Source: Gigaspora rosea
Taxonomy: Eukaryota; Glomeromycota; Glomeromycetes; Diversisporales; Gigasporaceae
Direction: 5' to 3'
Assembly (NCBI GenBank): GCA_003550325.1
Contig: QKWP01000439.1
Location: 1 to 64,000, forward strand
Length of the DNA stretch: 64,000 bases
The translations under genes were made by a program, and so were the position numbers. Below the pieces are notes generated by a model. That model saw only the letters and a list, made by a program, of their open reading frames with translations, was not told where the DNA came from and searched no databases. This document shows, piece by piece, positions 36,991-48,198 of the stretch. The first letter of the stretch is position 1. Every line of letters begins with the position of its first letter.

Positions 36991-39095
36991 TTGTAAAATT
37001 TTAATGTCTTGAATTTGAAAGGTAAATTTATCTTTCAAAAATTTTAAAGAGTACATCTAATAATAATACTCCATGATTAAACCTTGGATATTTTTCACTA
37101 ATCGTATAGCTTATTATTGAATAGTATCCAGGAATATAGTATAGCTATAAGTAATTATTACTTTTTACTTGTTTCTCACAAAGTTTCTGAGATACTATTC
37201 AATTCAAAAAATGGAGTTCTTGAATAAGAACAAAAGTAATTTATGCAGTGTTATAGGGTAGTTGAGATCCTCTTAAATATAATGGTTGAGCCATATGTCT
37301 GCACTATATTTTATTAAAATATACTATATTATACTATATAAATCACTTAGAGTTTTTTACTTTAAACCCATTAAAAAACAGATTTGACTTTGAGAAAGAC
37401 TCCATTTCTAGAAGGGTCTTTGTATATGAAATTATATGTAAAGCTTAAAAACATCTTATATTTCATATAATACTTATTATATTATAAACTCAGGTCTCTT
37501 ACTTTTTACTTTAAATCAAACCAAATAATCAAACGAGGTCTACTATCACTGGCATCTACTATTATCTAAGTGGTTTATACAATGAAATACAGTATTTATT
37601 ACAATGTTCAGAAAGTAGAATTTAATATAATTATTAGTTGAATTGAATTTTTTAATATTAGTTTTTATCCAAACTTTGATTTAAATGCAAATGTTTTTTA
37701 TACTTACATTAATATGAATACTATAAAATAAAATTATATAGTACATATTTTATTTGCTTATTTCTAATGCCAAATATTATTAAATTCTTGAGTATAAATA
37801 TCAATAAACATAAGTAACTTATTTTAATATTTAAATTAATGCTCACAAACTAAATTATTATGACTAAATAAATAATAAATATTCATATTCATGTGTTAAA
37901 TAGCTAGCTTATTTTTAATACTTAGATTAATAATGTTCTTTATGCATATGCACTAAATCATTATATAATTATAATAAATATTTATAACTTGCATATCTTA
38001 TTTTAAATACCTATATATTATAACCTATCAAACTGATTCTTTTAAAACTAATAAATTGTCAAATCTGATAAAAAATTAATCTACTATCTCATTTTTAACA
38101 TAGTAATTAAACTTTTTACTTTTAAAACTGATACAAATTCTGTCCATTAGTTTGAAAGAGTATGCTATATTAATAAAAATATCTTCTACACTTACACATT
38201 ATAGCCCTTTTGATTTAGTTAGGTCAATGGTCTTTGAATTGTTTTTTGATACTATGAATTCTGTAATTAAATATAGTAGTTACATATTTTGATGAACACA
38301 TTTTAATTATTTATATATTTCCTTTTATTGATAAATAAATTTTACAAATATGATGAAGATATTTATTCATGGACTCAAAGATTTAAAAAAAATTCTGAAA
38401 ACAATGAAAATAATATTTGCAAACTTGAACAGTTTAATATTCTTTATATATACAGTATAAAATAAAATATAGTTAGTAAATATTTATACCTTGATAGTTT
38501 GCTTTGAATACTTAGATTAGTAAACATTTTTATACTCACATGTCAATAATTATTATAAATAAATAAAATTAAATAGCAAATATTTATGATTAAGTTTTAG
38601 ATAAATATTCAGATAATATATAGTTATTAGGTGTATAGTGAACATTAATAAATATTACTGATCTAAAATATAGGCAAACCTAATTATAATATTGGTCGAT
38701 TTGTAAAATTTTAATAAATAGAAAATCCATGAGCCATAGCTCTGGTCAAATTTGCAATCTGATTTGAAACTTGCCAAATGATCTGCCAATTTGACCAGAG
38801 TTATAGCTTATAAGTTTTTTCTATTTACTAAAGTAGTTATATGTTCTGAAATTACTATCAATATTAACCTGTATGTGGAATTGTACTTTCTTGTAACATA
38901 GGTATAATATTCTTAAAGAATAAAAAGGAAGTAAAATATTAAAAATCCTGAAGGCAATATTACAACTATTTAGTAGTTGTAAAGTTAAAACATTAGCAAT
39001 GTAGTGAAATGAAGTACATGGTTAAATCAAGTTTGCATTTGTATACAAATTCTAATTAATTGGATAATAATTTTATAAAATAACATATCTGTATG
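36991..39095. other. AT-rich DNA with short inverted repeats
   Basis: There is no gene. Near 37115-37205 GAATAGTATC is mirrored about 60 bp away. 38714-38829 is a foldback of about 115 bp with arms containing GAGCCATAGCTCTGGTCAAA and its reverse. 38025-38165 is a degenerate inverted relative of the MITE at 39096-39270 (shared GTCAAATCTGATAAAAA). Confidence 0.55.
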
Positions 39096-39270
39096 CAGTT
39101 GAACCAGTATGCTTGGTAGACAAGTTTTGTATTAGTATTGAGAGATTATCAGATTTGAAATTATTATAAACTATTAGTTCATATTGCAAAAACAGACTTG
39201 GTAGATTAACTTTTTATCAGATTTGACAAATTATTAGTTTTGACAGGATCAATTTTGGAAGGTTCAACTG
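39096..39270. mobile_element. Short Tc1/mariner-like MITE with CAGTTGAACC ends
   Basis: A 175-bp element starting CAGTTGAACCAGTATGC and ending GGTTCAACTG, with TA after the right end and TG before the left. Two inner words, ATCAGATTTGACAAAT and GGTAGATTAAC, recur. The left interior is diverged. Confidence 0.55.
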
Positions 39271-39783
39271 TATATCATTATAAAGATTGTTAACTATGTT
39301 TTTGGTCAGAGTATAACAGCATTACACACCTAGCTTATTAAAGGTTTCTTGAGTTATATATGTACATATGTATGTTGGCAAGCCAGTGCTATGATCTGAG
39401 TGATTATACAGTATTAGATATAAAAGTACATGGGTGCATAAAGTTTATCAGGTTTAGCAATTCAGTAATAGTTGGTAGACTTCTTAATGTTAATATTACT
39501 GTTAAAATAGATAGAAACCTTAAGTCGAAATGATTAATGCTAAAATAATTATTGTTATACTTGGCAAACATAAGCTCTTGATGATGTTTTAGGTAATTCA
39601 TTTGGTTGATCTTTTCTTTTGGATAAAAAAATATTTATTTTATATTTTGATTTATAGTACTCAATCTCACCACTTTAACTACTTTAAATACTAAAATATT
39701 TCTTTCTCTATTACTTAGTATTCTGCATTGATATATATACTAATTATATTGCATACTAGCTTTGCCCATGAAATACTGTATAC

Positions 39784-40251
39784 ATGACCCCAAAATATCT
39801 ACAAAAGGTAAGATTTTACAAAAATTACTAAATATAGAAGATCTGCAAGAAAAAAGACAAAAATAAGCAAACTAATTACTATAAAAGGGATCCATTAAAG
39901 CCAGATGGCATCACATGACTTAAAACCAATCAAATTGCAAAATTTGAATTATCACGGATTATTCTGACAAGACAAAAACAAAGAAAAAAGTGAAAAACAC
40001 CAAAGATACAAGAAACAAGTATTTAAACATGTCTTGAAGCATTAATAAAAAATGTCAGGAGAGCATTTTTACCTATAAAACATCCCTAACCCTAAATTCT
40101 AACTAACCTTTACCCTAATTTTAATTAAATAATAAAAAACATATAAAGGCACCTGGCTTTAACAGTCCCCTATAAAAGAAAATAATCTGTACAAAAAAGA
40201 CCAAAAATAAGCAAACTAAAACCTACCTCTTTCTATATATTTCAGGGTCCT
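39784..40251. mobile_element. hAT-type MITE, AGGACCC family, copy 3, split by another MITE
   Basis: The left end is ATGACCCCAAAATATC and the right end, reversed, is AGGACCCTGAAATATATAG. It is flanked by a perfect 8-bp duplication, CTGTATAC (39776-39783 and 40252-40259). Subtracting the inner 283-bp MITE and its duplication leaves about 177 bp, close to copies 1 and 2 (191 and 193 bp). The interior matches copy 2 (ACTAAATATAGAAGATCTGC; AAAAATAAGCAAA). Confidence 0.8.
39887..40169. mobile_element. hAT-type MITE nested inside 39784-40251
   Basis: A 283-bp element from GGGATCCATTAAAGCCAG to the reverse of GGGACTGTTAAAGCCAGG, flanked by a perfect CTATAAAA duplication (39879-39886 and 40170-40177). 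It is the same family as 20111-20392 by length, end structure and interior words. No transposase is visible. Confidence 0.85.
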
Positions 40252-40259
40252 CTGTATAC

Positions 40260-41087
40260 TAGCAAAAGAGTTTTCTATTTGTGAAAACGAAGAGTATGAT
40301 TTATATGATTGTGAAATGATATTTATCTACAAAATCTTGCATTTGTTGAATGCCACAAATTGTAGTGATTTATACAGCAAATATGTAAAGTATGGGCAAA
40401 TTTAGATTGATAATTGCCTATTTAAACACTGACATGTAGTGAATTTATGGCTTATTGCAATGTTATTACAATTATATATACATATACATATTCATATCTT
40501 ATTGGATTGGCTATACTTTTTAAATTCTTAAATATAAATAGACTATCTAATATGACTAATATAACCAATGCCAAGATTACATTTCTATTGCATTGAGTTT
40601 GCATTATGTTTGTATTAATGTATTGGTAGATTTATGGTTATAAGGCATTTTTAATGATGCACTATCTGCAAAATCTCATAACTCATTGTACAATGCATTA
40701 AACACAGTAAACCCGTAAATTTTTGCATTTAATAATCATGATATGCATCATATAGTACTATATTTATTTATTGTATGAGAATTGGTTATGCTTTAACAGA
40801 TTTTTGTCTTGATTAAAATGCATGACAATCACTATAAACAATGCATTTTTTTTATTATTGCTTTTCGGTATTGCACTAACTAAATATATTATGAACATAT
40901 TACTTATTATATCAGTATTGCAATTGAGAAAAATTTTAATATTAGCGAATTTTGGGGCCTGATTTATGATACGTAATAAATTTTGTAATTATCATTAGCA
41001 AATTTCTGTATGCTTTGTAGATTGGGTTAAGGTCAGCTATATCTAATTCATCTATATTAGCATTTCTAAATTAGATTTCCTTATAAA
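40260..41087. other. AT-rich DNA, weak internal repetition
   Basis: There is no gene. A stretch near 40320-40370 (TATCTACAAAATCTTGCAT) loosely resembles one near 40665-40710 (TATCTGCAAAATCTCATAAC), suggesting an old ~340-bp tandem duplication. Confidence 0.4.
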
Positions 41088-41745
41088 CTGGCCATTATTT
41101 AAGGGTAGGGCAGTGTTGTCACTTGGACGTTTTTTGGACATTTTGGACATTTTTTCAAATTAAAATTACTTAAAATTTTATTAAGATAATCTATTTTAAT
41201 TTTTTCACCAATGAGTCCAGCACCTAAAAAAATATATAATTATATATTTTTTTAAATTACTTTATTGATTAGTTAAATATGGGACATAGGCTTGGATGAT
41301 TTTGGACAATCTTGGACGTTGGACAAAAAACATAGTATGGACACGTCCAAGTGACAACACTGGGGTAGGGTGGACGTAGATCAATTTTTATATGATCTAC
41401 ATGGTACTATAAGATTTTATATAGATATTAAACACAAACCTCTGATAAAATTTTTTAGAACTATAAACAACTTTAATAAAAATTTGGTATCACGTAAAAT
41501 GAGCCCTTATATCCATAATCGTAAAATTTTAGAACTCATAATATTTGAAAAAATCCACTTTCATATATTGATAAAAAATTTAGATAGATCTAAATTTACT
41601 TAGGTAGCACAAGAAATTGCTAATTCTGATTGGTCAGATCACGTTTTTTACAATCCTAATTGGTCAAACACATAATTTCATATGATTACAACATGATTAC
41701 TATTAGAAATGATTTATGTTCACCCTACCCTTAAACAATGCCCAG
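41088..41745. mobile_element. MITE with CTGGSCATT ends, interrupted by another MITE
   Basis: The left end CTGGCCATTATTTAAGGG and the right end, reversed, CTGGGCATTGTTTAAGGG continue through TAGGGTGRACRTARATCA on both sides once the inner element at 41111-41362 is skipped. Without it the element is about 400 bp. The 77-codon frame at 41370 lies inside and has no recognisable motif. The TSD is not resolved. Confidence 0.7.
41111..41362. mobile_element. hAT-type MITE with CAGTGTTGTCACTTGGACG ends
   Basis: A 252-bp element with perfect 19-bp ends and a perfect 8-bp duplication, GGGTAGGG (41103-41110 and 41363-41370). It lies exactly inside the left TIR of 41088-41745. TTGGAC repeats (TTTTTTGGACATTTTGGAC) fill the subterminal region. 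Confidence 0.9.
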
Positions 41746-42113
41746 ACATTATTTTGTGTTATATAGTTTATCATCCATTCTTGGTTTAGTGCAACTGTGT
41801 TGCGCAGCTACTTATGTTTAATTGAATACTAGACTATCAGAGGCTGGGTGATAAACAAAATCAGGTGTGCTACATTCATAAAGATCTTAAGTGTTGATCA
41901 GATATAAAAAATCTAGTTTGCACTAGAATAAACTAAGCCTTATCGCTATATTTTTACTAACCTCTAATTTAATGCATATTTTGTTTTGATCTAATGCTTA
42001 TTTGGCATCTAGCCTTTATATCTATTATATAGTGCAGGTTCTACCAGCTAATAAAATGTTTATTCATTACCATATCTTATCTTCAAGATCTTTATCCCCT
42101 TACTATAACTTAT
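41746..42113. other. Spacer with a GC hairpin at 41791-41803
   Basis: There is no gene. GCAACTGTGTTGC followed by GCAGCTACTTATG resembles the GC hairpin plus AGCTAT region at 47221-47247. It may be the 3' end of a second Helitron-like element whose 5' end would be near 39763. Speculative. Confidence 0.3.
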
Positions 42114-43163
42114 CAGTCATCCATTTGTATACAATATTAGATGTAAATATCATATATATGAAATTTGAAAAAATTATATATAAAATTACTATAAACTTTG
42201 AAGCAATGATGTTTTTCAACCTACATATTAACTTAAAATTAAATTTCGCGATTATATAGAGCAAAAGGAGTTGAATAAAAAAACCTTTTATGCCAAGCTA
42301 CAGTTCTGCCATTTTTGCACAAAACGAAAATGTAACTTCGCCAAAAAAAATATTTTCAATTTTAAGATGATGAATATATATAAAATCATGCCCTGAACAA
42401 CTTTACTTATGCGACCAAAGTAGGTTACCTTGTAAGAAAAATGGGTTGTCTATGTAAAAACGTTAAAATTTTTGACTTTGCAATATAAAACTTTTTTTAA
42501 TTAGGTAACCTAAAAAGAAAAAAAAAAAAAAAAAGAACAAAAAAAAAAAAATATAAAAAAAATATAAAAAAAAAAAAAAAAAATAAAAAATAAAAAAAAA
42601 ATTTTATAAAAAAAAATTAAATAAAAAAAAAAAATAAAAAAAAAAAAAAAAAAATTTTTAAAAAAAAAAATAAAAAAAAAAATAATTTTAAAAATTAAAA
42701 AAAAATAAAAAAATAAAAAAAAAAAAAAAAAAAAAAAAATAAAAGAACAAAAAAAATTAAAAAAACAAAAAAGGTTACCTAATAAAAAAAAGTTTTATAT
42801 TGCAAAGTCAAAAATTTTAACGTTTTTACATAGACAACCCATTTTTCTTACAAGGTAACCTACTTTGGTCGCATAAGTAAAGTTGTTCAGGACATGATTT
42901 TACATGTATTCATCATTTTAAAATCAGAAAATATTTGTTTTTGGTGAAGTTACATTTTCGTTTTGTACAAAAATAGCGAAACTGTGGCTTAGCAGGAAAG
43001 GTTTTTTTATTCACCTCCTTTTGCTCTATATAATTGCGAAATTTAATTTTAAGTTAATATATAGGTTGAAAAACATCATTGCTTCAAAGTTTATAGTAAT
43101 TTTATATGTAATTTTTTAAAATTTCATATATATGAAATTTACATGTAACATATCGTATGACTG
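42114..43163. mobile_element. 1.05 kb foldback with 260-bp A-rich spacer
   Basis: Arms of about 390 bp are complementary. Words such as GTAGGTTACCTTGTAAG, GAACAACTTTACTTATGCG and GCAAAAGGAG recur reversed on the other side, and the termini are CAGTCAT / ATGACTG. The centre (42512-42771) is nearly all A with scattered T, so it is not symmetric. TTAT borders both sides and could be a 4-bp duplication, but it is too simple to trust. The two short frames here (42002 onward) are not genes. Confidence 0.8.
42512..42771 (+). repeat. Oligo(A) spacer of the foldback
   Basis: About 260 bp consist of A runs broken by single T or TTTT, with two AAAGAACAAAAAAA near the ends. The strand bias is complete (almost no C or G). 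Assembly errors are likely in such a tract. Confidence 0.85.
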
Positions 43164-43179
43164 TTATTAATAGATATAT

Positions 43180-43267
43180 CTAATGTTCTTACTTCTTTTT
43201 TTTAGAACAAATATAATACTATATAAATATAAGAAATATAACTAAAACAGGTATAGTACAAAAGTTG

Positions 43268-43299
<32 letters not shown>

Positions 43300-44620
43300 A
43301 TGTTTTTACTTTTTTTTTAAAATGAACATAGTACTTTACAAAAGTATAAAATGTAGCTAAAATAGGCATAGTACAATAGTTGTTTTTCTTTTCTTATATA
43401 TATATATATATATCTATATAATATTTTTACTTATTTTTTTAGAATGAATATATTACTTTAGATAAATATATGGAACATAGCTAGAACAGGCGTAGCATAT
43501 TAGTATTTTTTTATATTATATATCTGGCATCTTTTTTTTTAAAAATGAACATAGTACTTTGGGCATAGTGCATTAGTTTTTTTTATGTATCTAATATTCT
43601 TTTTTTTTAAAATGAACTTAGTACTTTAGACAAATATAGCTAAAATGTATAGCACTTTAGTTAGTTTTTCTTTTTTTATATATATATATATTTAATATTC
43701 TTTCTTCTTTTTTTTTTTAGAATGAATGTAGTGCTTTATGAATATATAGAATGTAGCTAAAACAGGCATAGCTCAAAAGTTAATTTTTTATATATATCAA
43801 ATGTTCTTTTTTAGAACAAATGTAGTACTTTAACAAATATATAAACATAGCTAGAACAGGCATAGCATATTAGTTAGTTTTTCTTTTCTTTTTTTTTTGT
43901 TTTTTATTATATACCTAATATTAACCTTCTTCTTTTTTTTAAAATGAACATAGTACTTTAAACAAGTAAGTTTTTTTTTCTTTTTTTTATATTTTATATA
44001 TATATATATTTAACAGGAGAATCTATTTGTCGCCAGCAGTAACAGTCACCAGGTTGCAATTGACCAATTATATCATGGGATCAGGTTTAATGTTTGTATA
44101 ACCTGAAAGTGAAGAAAGCATTGAATTTTTCAAAAACTTGTAATAGCACTAAATTTTATCTATTTTATCTATAAAATCACCTTTTGTGCTCTAATTAAAA
44201 AAATTTCTTGCAAAATTTTACTAAACTATACATTCTACTTCTAATCCTAACAACAATTAACTTTAGCATTTGTCTTAATTCTGTACTATGATCTAGTTGG
44301 CCAATTGCAATCCAGTGACTATTACTACTGGTGACAACTAGATTATTTTATATTTAACATTTTTATTTTTTTTAAAACAAATGTAGTACTTTACAAACAA
44401 ATGGAACATAGATAAAACAGGTATAGCAAAAAAGTTAATTTATTTTATATATACAGTATCAAAGTTTATTCTTTTTTTTTAGAATGAATATAGTATGATT
44501 TGTTAATATAGAATATAGCAGTAGCATAATAGTTAGTATGATAGCTGAGAATAGTACAATAGTTAGAACATAGAACAATAGTTAGAATGTAGCACAATAG
44601 TTAAAATCAGGTTTATATTC
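43180..44620 (+). repeat. ~110-bp satellite array, second block (about ten units)
   Basis: Same unit and orientation as 36390-36956 (GAACATAGTACTTTA..AACATAGCTA..AGGCATAGCA..TTAGTT, then TA microsatellite). Units start near 43193, 43305, 43425, 43535, 43596, 43700, 43810, 43925, 44365 and 44465. They are more diverged and richer in A/T than the first block. The array is broken by the MITE at 44020-44344 and decays after 44500 into GAATATAGC words. Confidence 0.8.
44020..44344. mobile_element. MITE with ~58-bp ends inside the satellite
   Basis: AATCTATTTGTCGCCAGCAG opens a long TIR whose partner, reversed, begins AATCTAGTTGTCACCAGTAG. Similarity continues through GTCACCAGGTTGCAATTG to about 44078 and 44287. 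The TSD is unclear because the ATATTTAACA word of the satellite lies on both sides. The interior is non-coding. Confidence 0.8.
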
Positions 44621-44985
44621 TAAATTGTATTTATTTTTGTATTGGTTTTTTTTTAATATACTATAAATTAATAAAATAATTTTCATATCTAAAATTAGTC
44701 TATACAAAACTTGATTTTTTGGTTTGCACAAAATTTCAAAACTTGGGCAATCAATTTTTTTTTATTTAAATTAAAGATAGAGTGTATGTAGATTTTTTAT
44801 TATATGATTTTGGTAGTACATTGGAATTTTATGCAAAATTTGAAATATGCTACTAATAAAAGTTTTTAAAGCACTATTAATCTTTACAAAAATTTTACAA
44901 TTGTATTATTTTAAAAAATTTATTTCGTTATATAGCTAAATTTGCTGGAGGGCTTCAAATTTGCTAGAGTTATACAAAAAACAAA
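44621..44985. other. AT-rich DNA, nothing recognised
   Basis: I see no coding frame, RNA gene or element terminus here. Confidence 0.5.
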
Positions 44986-44987
44986 TA

Positions 44988-45388
44988 CAGTGCATGACAC
45001 CTAAAGACTAAAATAATTTCAAAAATTAATAGCTCATGATACAGAAAAGATATAAAAAAAAGGAAGCTGCTAAATTGTAGCCAAGCTAATTTGCTACAAC
45101 TTAGCAGCTTTATTTTAAAAATAATTATTATATATTATTGATTTATATTACTTTAAATATATACAATTTGTAAAAAATTACCAAAAATGGAACAAATCGC
45201 ATGTTTTGGTCTTGTTTATTGGCTAATTTTTAAAAAATTTGTTAATTAATAAAATTTTAGCCACTAAAAAAATTTTAATCAATCAAAATACAAAAAATCA
45301 ATAAAATACCAAAATTCATTAAGAATTTTTTTAAAATGGGACAAATTTGTTGCGAATTAGTATTTTAGTCTTTAGATGTCTTGAACTG
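44988..45388. mobile_element. Tc1/mariner-type MITE, 401 bp
   Basis: The ends are CAGTGCATGACACCTAAAG and, reversed, CAGTTCAAGACATCTAAAG, both running into ACTAAAATA. TA borders both sides (44986-44987 and 45389-45390). An internal hairpin (AAGCTGCTAAATTGTAGC / GCTACAACTTAGCAGCTT) lies at about 45062-45110. Confidence 0.8.
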
Positions 45389-45390
45389 TA

Positions 45391-45797
45391 GTAAAAATAT
45401 TTCTAAAACATGTAATTATCCAATCAAAGTTATGTTTACTATATAATCTGTTACACAATAAAAATGATCATCAATTTTATATGTAAAATGATCAATGTAC
45501 ACTCTACTCTTAATAGAATAGTATTGACATTAAACATACTACTGCAATATTAAATTCTGAAACAGATTTTTTTTTACACAAACATCATGATACCTCCAAT
45601 ACTAACTACTGTATGTATTGATTAATAAGTAAGTTCTTTAATAAAATTCTTTATGGTAATTTATAATAGGAATTCTACCAAACTTATAAAAAAATACTAT
45701 CTTAATTGCATATTATAATCACCAGGTAGAAAGTTCTGTAACAGAATTTTTGTAGCAACTTATAATAAAATTATAGTAATTTCAATACTAATACTGC
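45391..45797. repeat. Degenerate array of TTCTGTAACAGAA palindromes
   Basis: Words like AAGTTCTGTAACAGAATTTT recur near 45560, 45635 and 45733. After the hAT element they recur again near 46980 and 47070, together with TTATAATAAAATT and GTAGTAATT. The hAT element has therefore split an old tandem repeat. No gene. Confidence 0.5.
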
Positions 45798-45805
45798 TGC
45801 ATATA

Positions 45806-46934
45806 TAGAGGTGGGCACCATGTGCATAGATGCATGTATGCATGCATTATGCATGTGCATAATTTAACAATTTATATACCAAAATGCCCATACAAAAAAA
45901 AAATAAAAAATAAAATAATAATAATAATAATAATAATAATACTATCATTATATTATTCTGCTCTGTTTGTCTCTGAATACAAGTTTTTTAATCATTTGAA
46001 TTTAATTATGTAAAATAAAGCTTAGTAAAGTTCGAAATAGAGCTTATAAGCAAATTTTTATTGAATTCAATGTCTTTAAACTAAAATGTTTGGGCAAATA
46101 TAATTAATATTCATGTACTTCAGAATAGGGTTTGATCAGATTTCAAAGTACAAACTAACCAATTTAAGCAGGATCACATTCCTAGTCATGAGCTAGTAAG
46201 TATATTAGATTAGAATAAATTCCATATTTTTGATTTTTGTTTTATGACATAAAGCAGGTTACACTCTTGTATAATGATTATAGAAGATTTTATTTAATTC
46301 ATAACATGGATTTCAGTCTGTCTTATTATTTATTTGTACAAGTCCTTAAAAAAAACTTTGCCAAATATTAAATTTATATTTTGAAAAAAATAATTGTAAT
46401 ACTTGTATAAAATCTTTTTTTAATTATATTAATTCAAATAAAAACTTTAATATATGATATAATCTATTAAATAGATTAGTGAAAATTTTTAAATAAATTA
46501 GCACAAATAAAAAAACAAAATTATATATCTATTTCAATTATTACACTTTGAAATCAGATTAAAATAAAATATGCATAGTATAAAAAAATTAACAAATAAA
46601 TTTTTTGGGGTACATTTTTTAGGGTAGGGGTTAAAATTAAAGGTTAGTTTTAGAGTAGAATTTATGTTAAGGTTAAAGGTTAGTTTTAGAGTAGAGTTTA
46701 TATCAAACAAGTATAAATGAGTTTTAGAAAGTTAATTAATTTGATATCATTATGATCTATGAAAATTATTAAGGATCCAAGCTAGTTTTTATATAAAAAA
46801 TTTTTTGTAACTAATTAGTTTTTGATATTATGAACTAATAACTATGCTGCATATATATGCATGCATGCATGCATGCATACATGCAGTATATTATACACAT
46901 GCATAGTAGCAAAAATATGATTTGCCCACCTCTA
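45806..46934. mobile_element. 1.1 kb hAT-type non-autonomous element
   Basis: It begins TAGAGGTGGGCACCATG and ends, reversed, TAGAGGTGGGCAAATCA. It is flanked by a perfect 8-bp duplication, TGCATATA (45798-45805 and 46935-46942). Subterminal regions are full of ATGCATGCATGC palindromic tracts. Inside are an (AAT)n run at about 45916-45940 and a doubled AAAGGTTAGTTTTAGAGTAG near 46650-46695. No transposase motif was seen in the 63-codon frame at 45822. Confidence 0.9.
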
Positions 46935-46942
46935 TGCATATA

Positions 46943-47162
46943 CCACATTAGCAGTACATTAGCGAGCAAATTTTATGACAGAATTCTTTATAACAAACCA
47001 TGGTAGTCATAATTGAGATTATGATAATCCAATATACCTTATATGAACTTATATATTAAAATAGATACTAAGTTCTGTGATAGAATCTTTAAGTTACTAA
47101 TATAATTTAAAAACTCCAAAATTATCAAATAAGATGGGTGGTGCGTAAGTGCCACTCATCGC
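46943..47162. other. Spacer before copy B
   Basis: This continues the TTCTGT..ACAGAA degenerate repeat to about 47110 and then enters the left edge of copy B. Nothing else is recognised. Confidence 0.45.
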
Positions 47163-47220
47163 ACTAGTCTTTATTAAATTAAAATTTTATTTTTTGGTTA
47201 AATATTCTGCTTTTTGTTTG

Positions 47221-47247
47221 GCGCAGTGACTCTGCGCAGCTATCTAG
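47221..47247 (+). other. GC hairpin followed by CTAG, Helitron-like 3' end (copy B)
   Basis: GCGCAGTGACTCTGCGC is a perfect 6-bp stem with a 5-base loop. It is followed by AGCTAT and CTAG, then TTTT. This matches the textbook Helitron 3' terminus (hairpin, short spacer, CTRR, insertion before T). No Rep-helicase gene is in the window, so at most this is a non-autonomous element. Confidence 0.45.
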
Positions 47248-47258
47248 TTTTCTTATAC

Positions 47259-48198
47259 ATGGGTTGGATGATAAGTTTTGTCAGTAGATTAATATCTTGA
47301 TCATTTTAAAGATACAGTTTTAACCTTTATATATATAAATATAGTGGTTATGATAAATTTGTAAAAAAATTTTAAGTATTTTTATCAGATAGTTTTTAAA
47401 ATATTGAATTTTTAATTTATTATATAAAAAATATTGCAAAATTTTTTATATAAAAATTAATTAAACTTTATCTTATATATATATATATATATAAATTAAA
47501 AATTTAATTAACTTTTCTAAAAATTTAACTAATACTAAAATCAGTTATGTAGTTTTTAAATATATAATTTATTTATAAATTAATATATTAAAATTTAAAA
47601 CATTTATAATTTAGAATTTTTCTTTGTTTAATTATATTTTGCGAAGCTATAGTTTTTTTATTTTTATTATTTTATAAATTAAATTTTATAAATAATAATA
47701 ATAATTTTGCAATAATTTTTTTTTTATAACTATTCTATTTTCAAATAAAATTATTAAATTTATTTAAAACAACAAAAAATTAAAAATTGTTATATAGATA
47801 AATTTTATTACTAAATTTAGTAAATAAATTACTATATATAGTAAAATATTTAATTTATAATAAAATTACTTCAAATAATTATAAATAAAATTTATTTATA
47901 TAAATTTTAATTATATAACAGATAAATATAGTTCATTATTTTGATTATATAATTTTTTATATTATATAAAAATTTTTAACATAAAGACTTAATTTAAATT
48001 TTCAAAATAATAAATTTCAATTGGTTAAATTAATAAATTTAAAAACCAATTTTTTCAACAACTATCTAATTAAAATTAACTAAATTTTTTTTTACAAATT
48101 CATCATAACACTATATTAATATATATAAAATTTAAAACTGTATATTTAAAAATGATCAAGATATTGATCTACTGACAAAACTTTTCATCCCACCCACG
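47259..48198. mobile_element. 940-bp foldback unique to copy B
   Basis: The left arm starts ATGGGTTGGATGATAAGTTT and the right arm, reversed, starts CGTGGGTGGGATGAAAAG. Similarity continues through GTCAGTAGATTAATATCTTG and GATCATTTT for about 100 bp. TAC borders both sides (47256-47258 and 48199-48201). Copy A shows the empty site (CTTATACTTCCC at about 5453-5464), which fixes the limits. The centre is extremely AT-rich and non-coding. A 3-bp duplication would fit PIF/Harbinger, but TAC is not the usual target. Confidence 0.85.
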
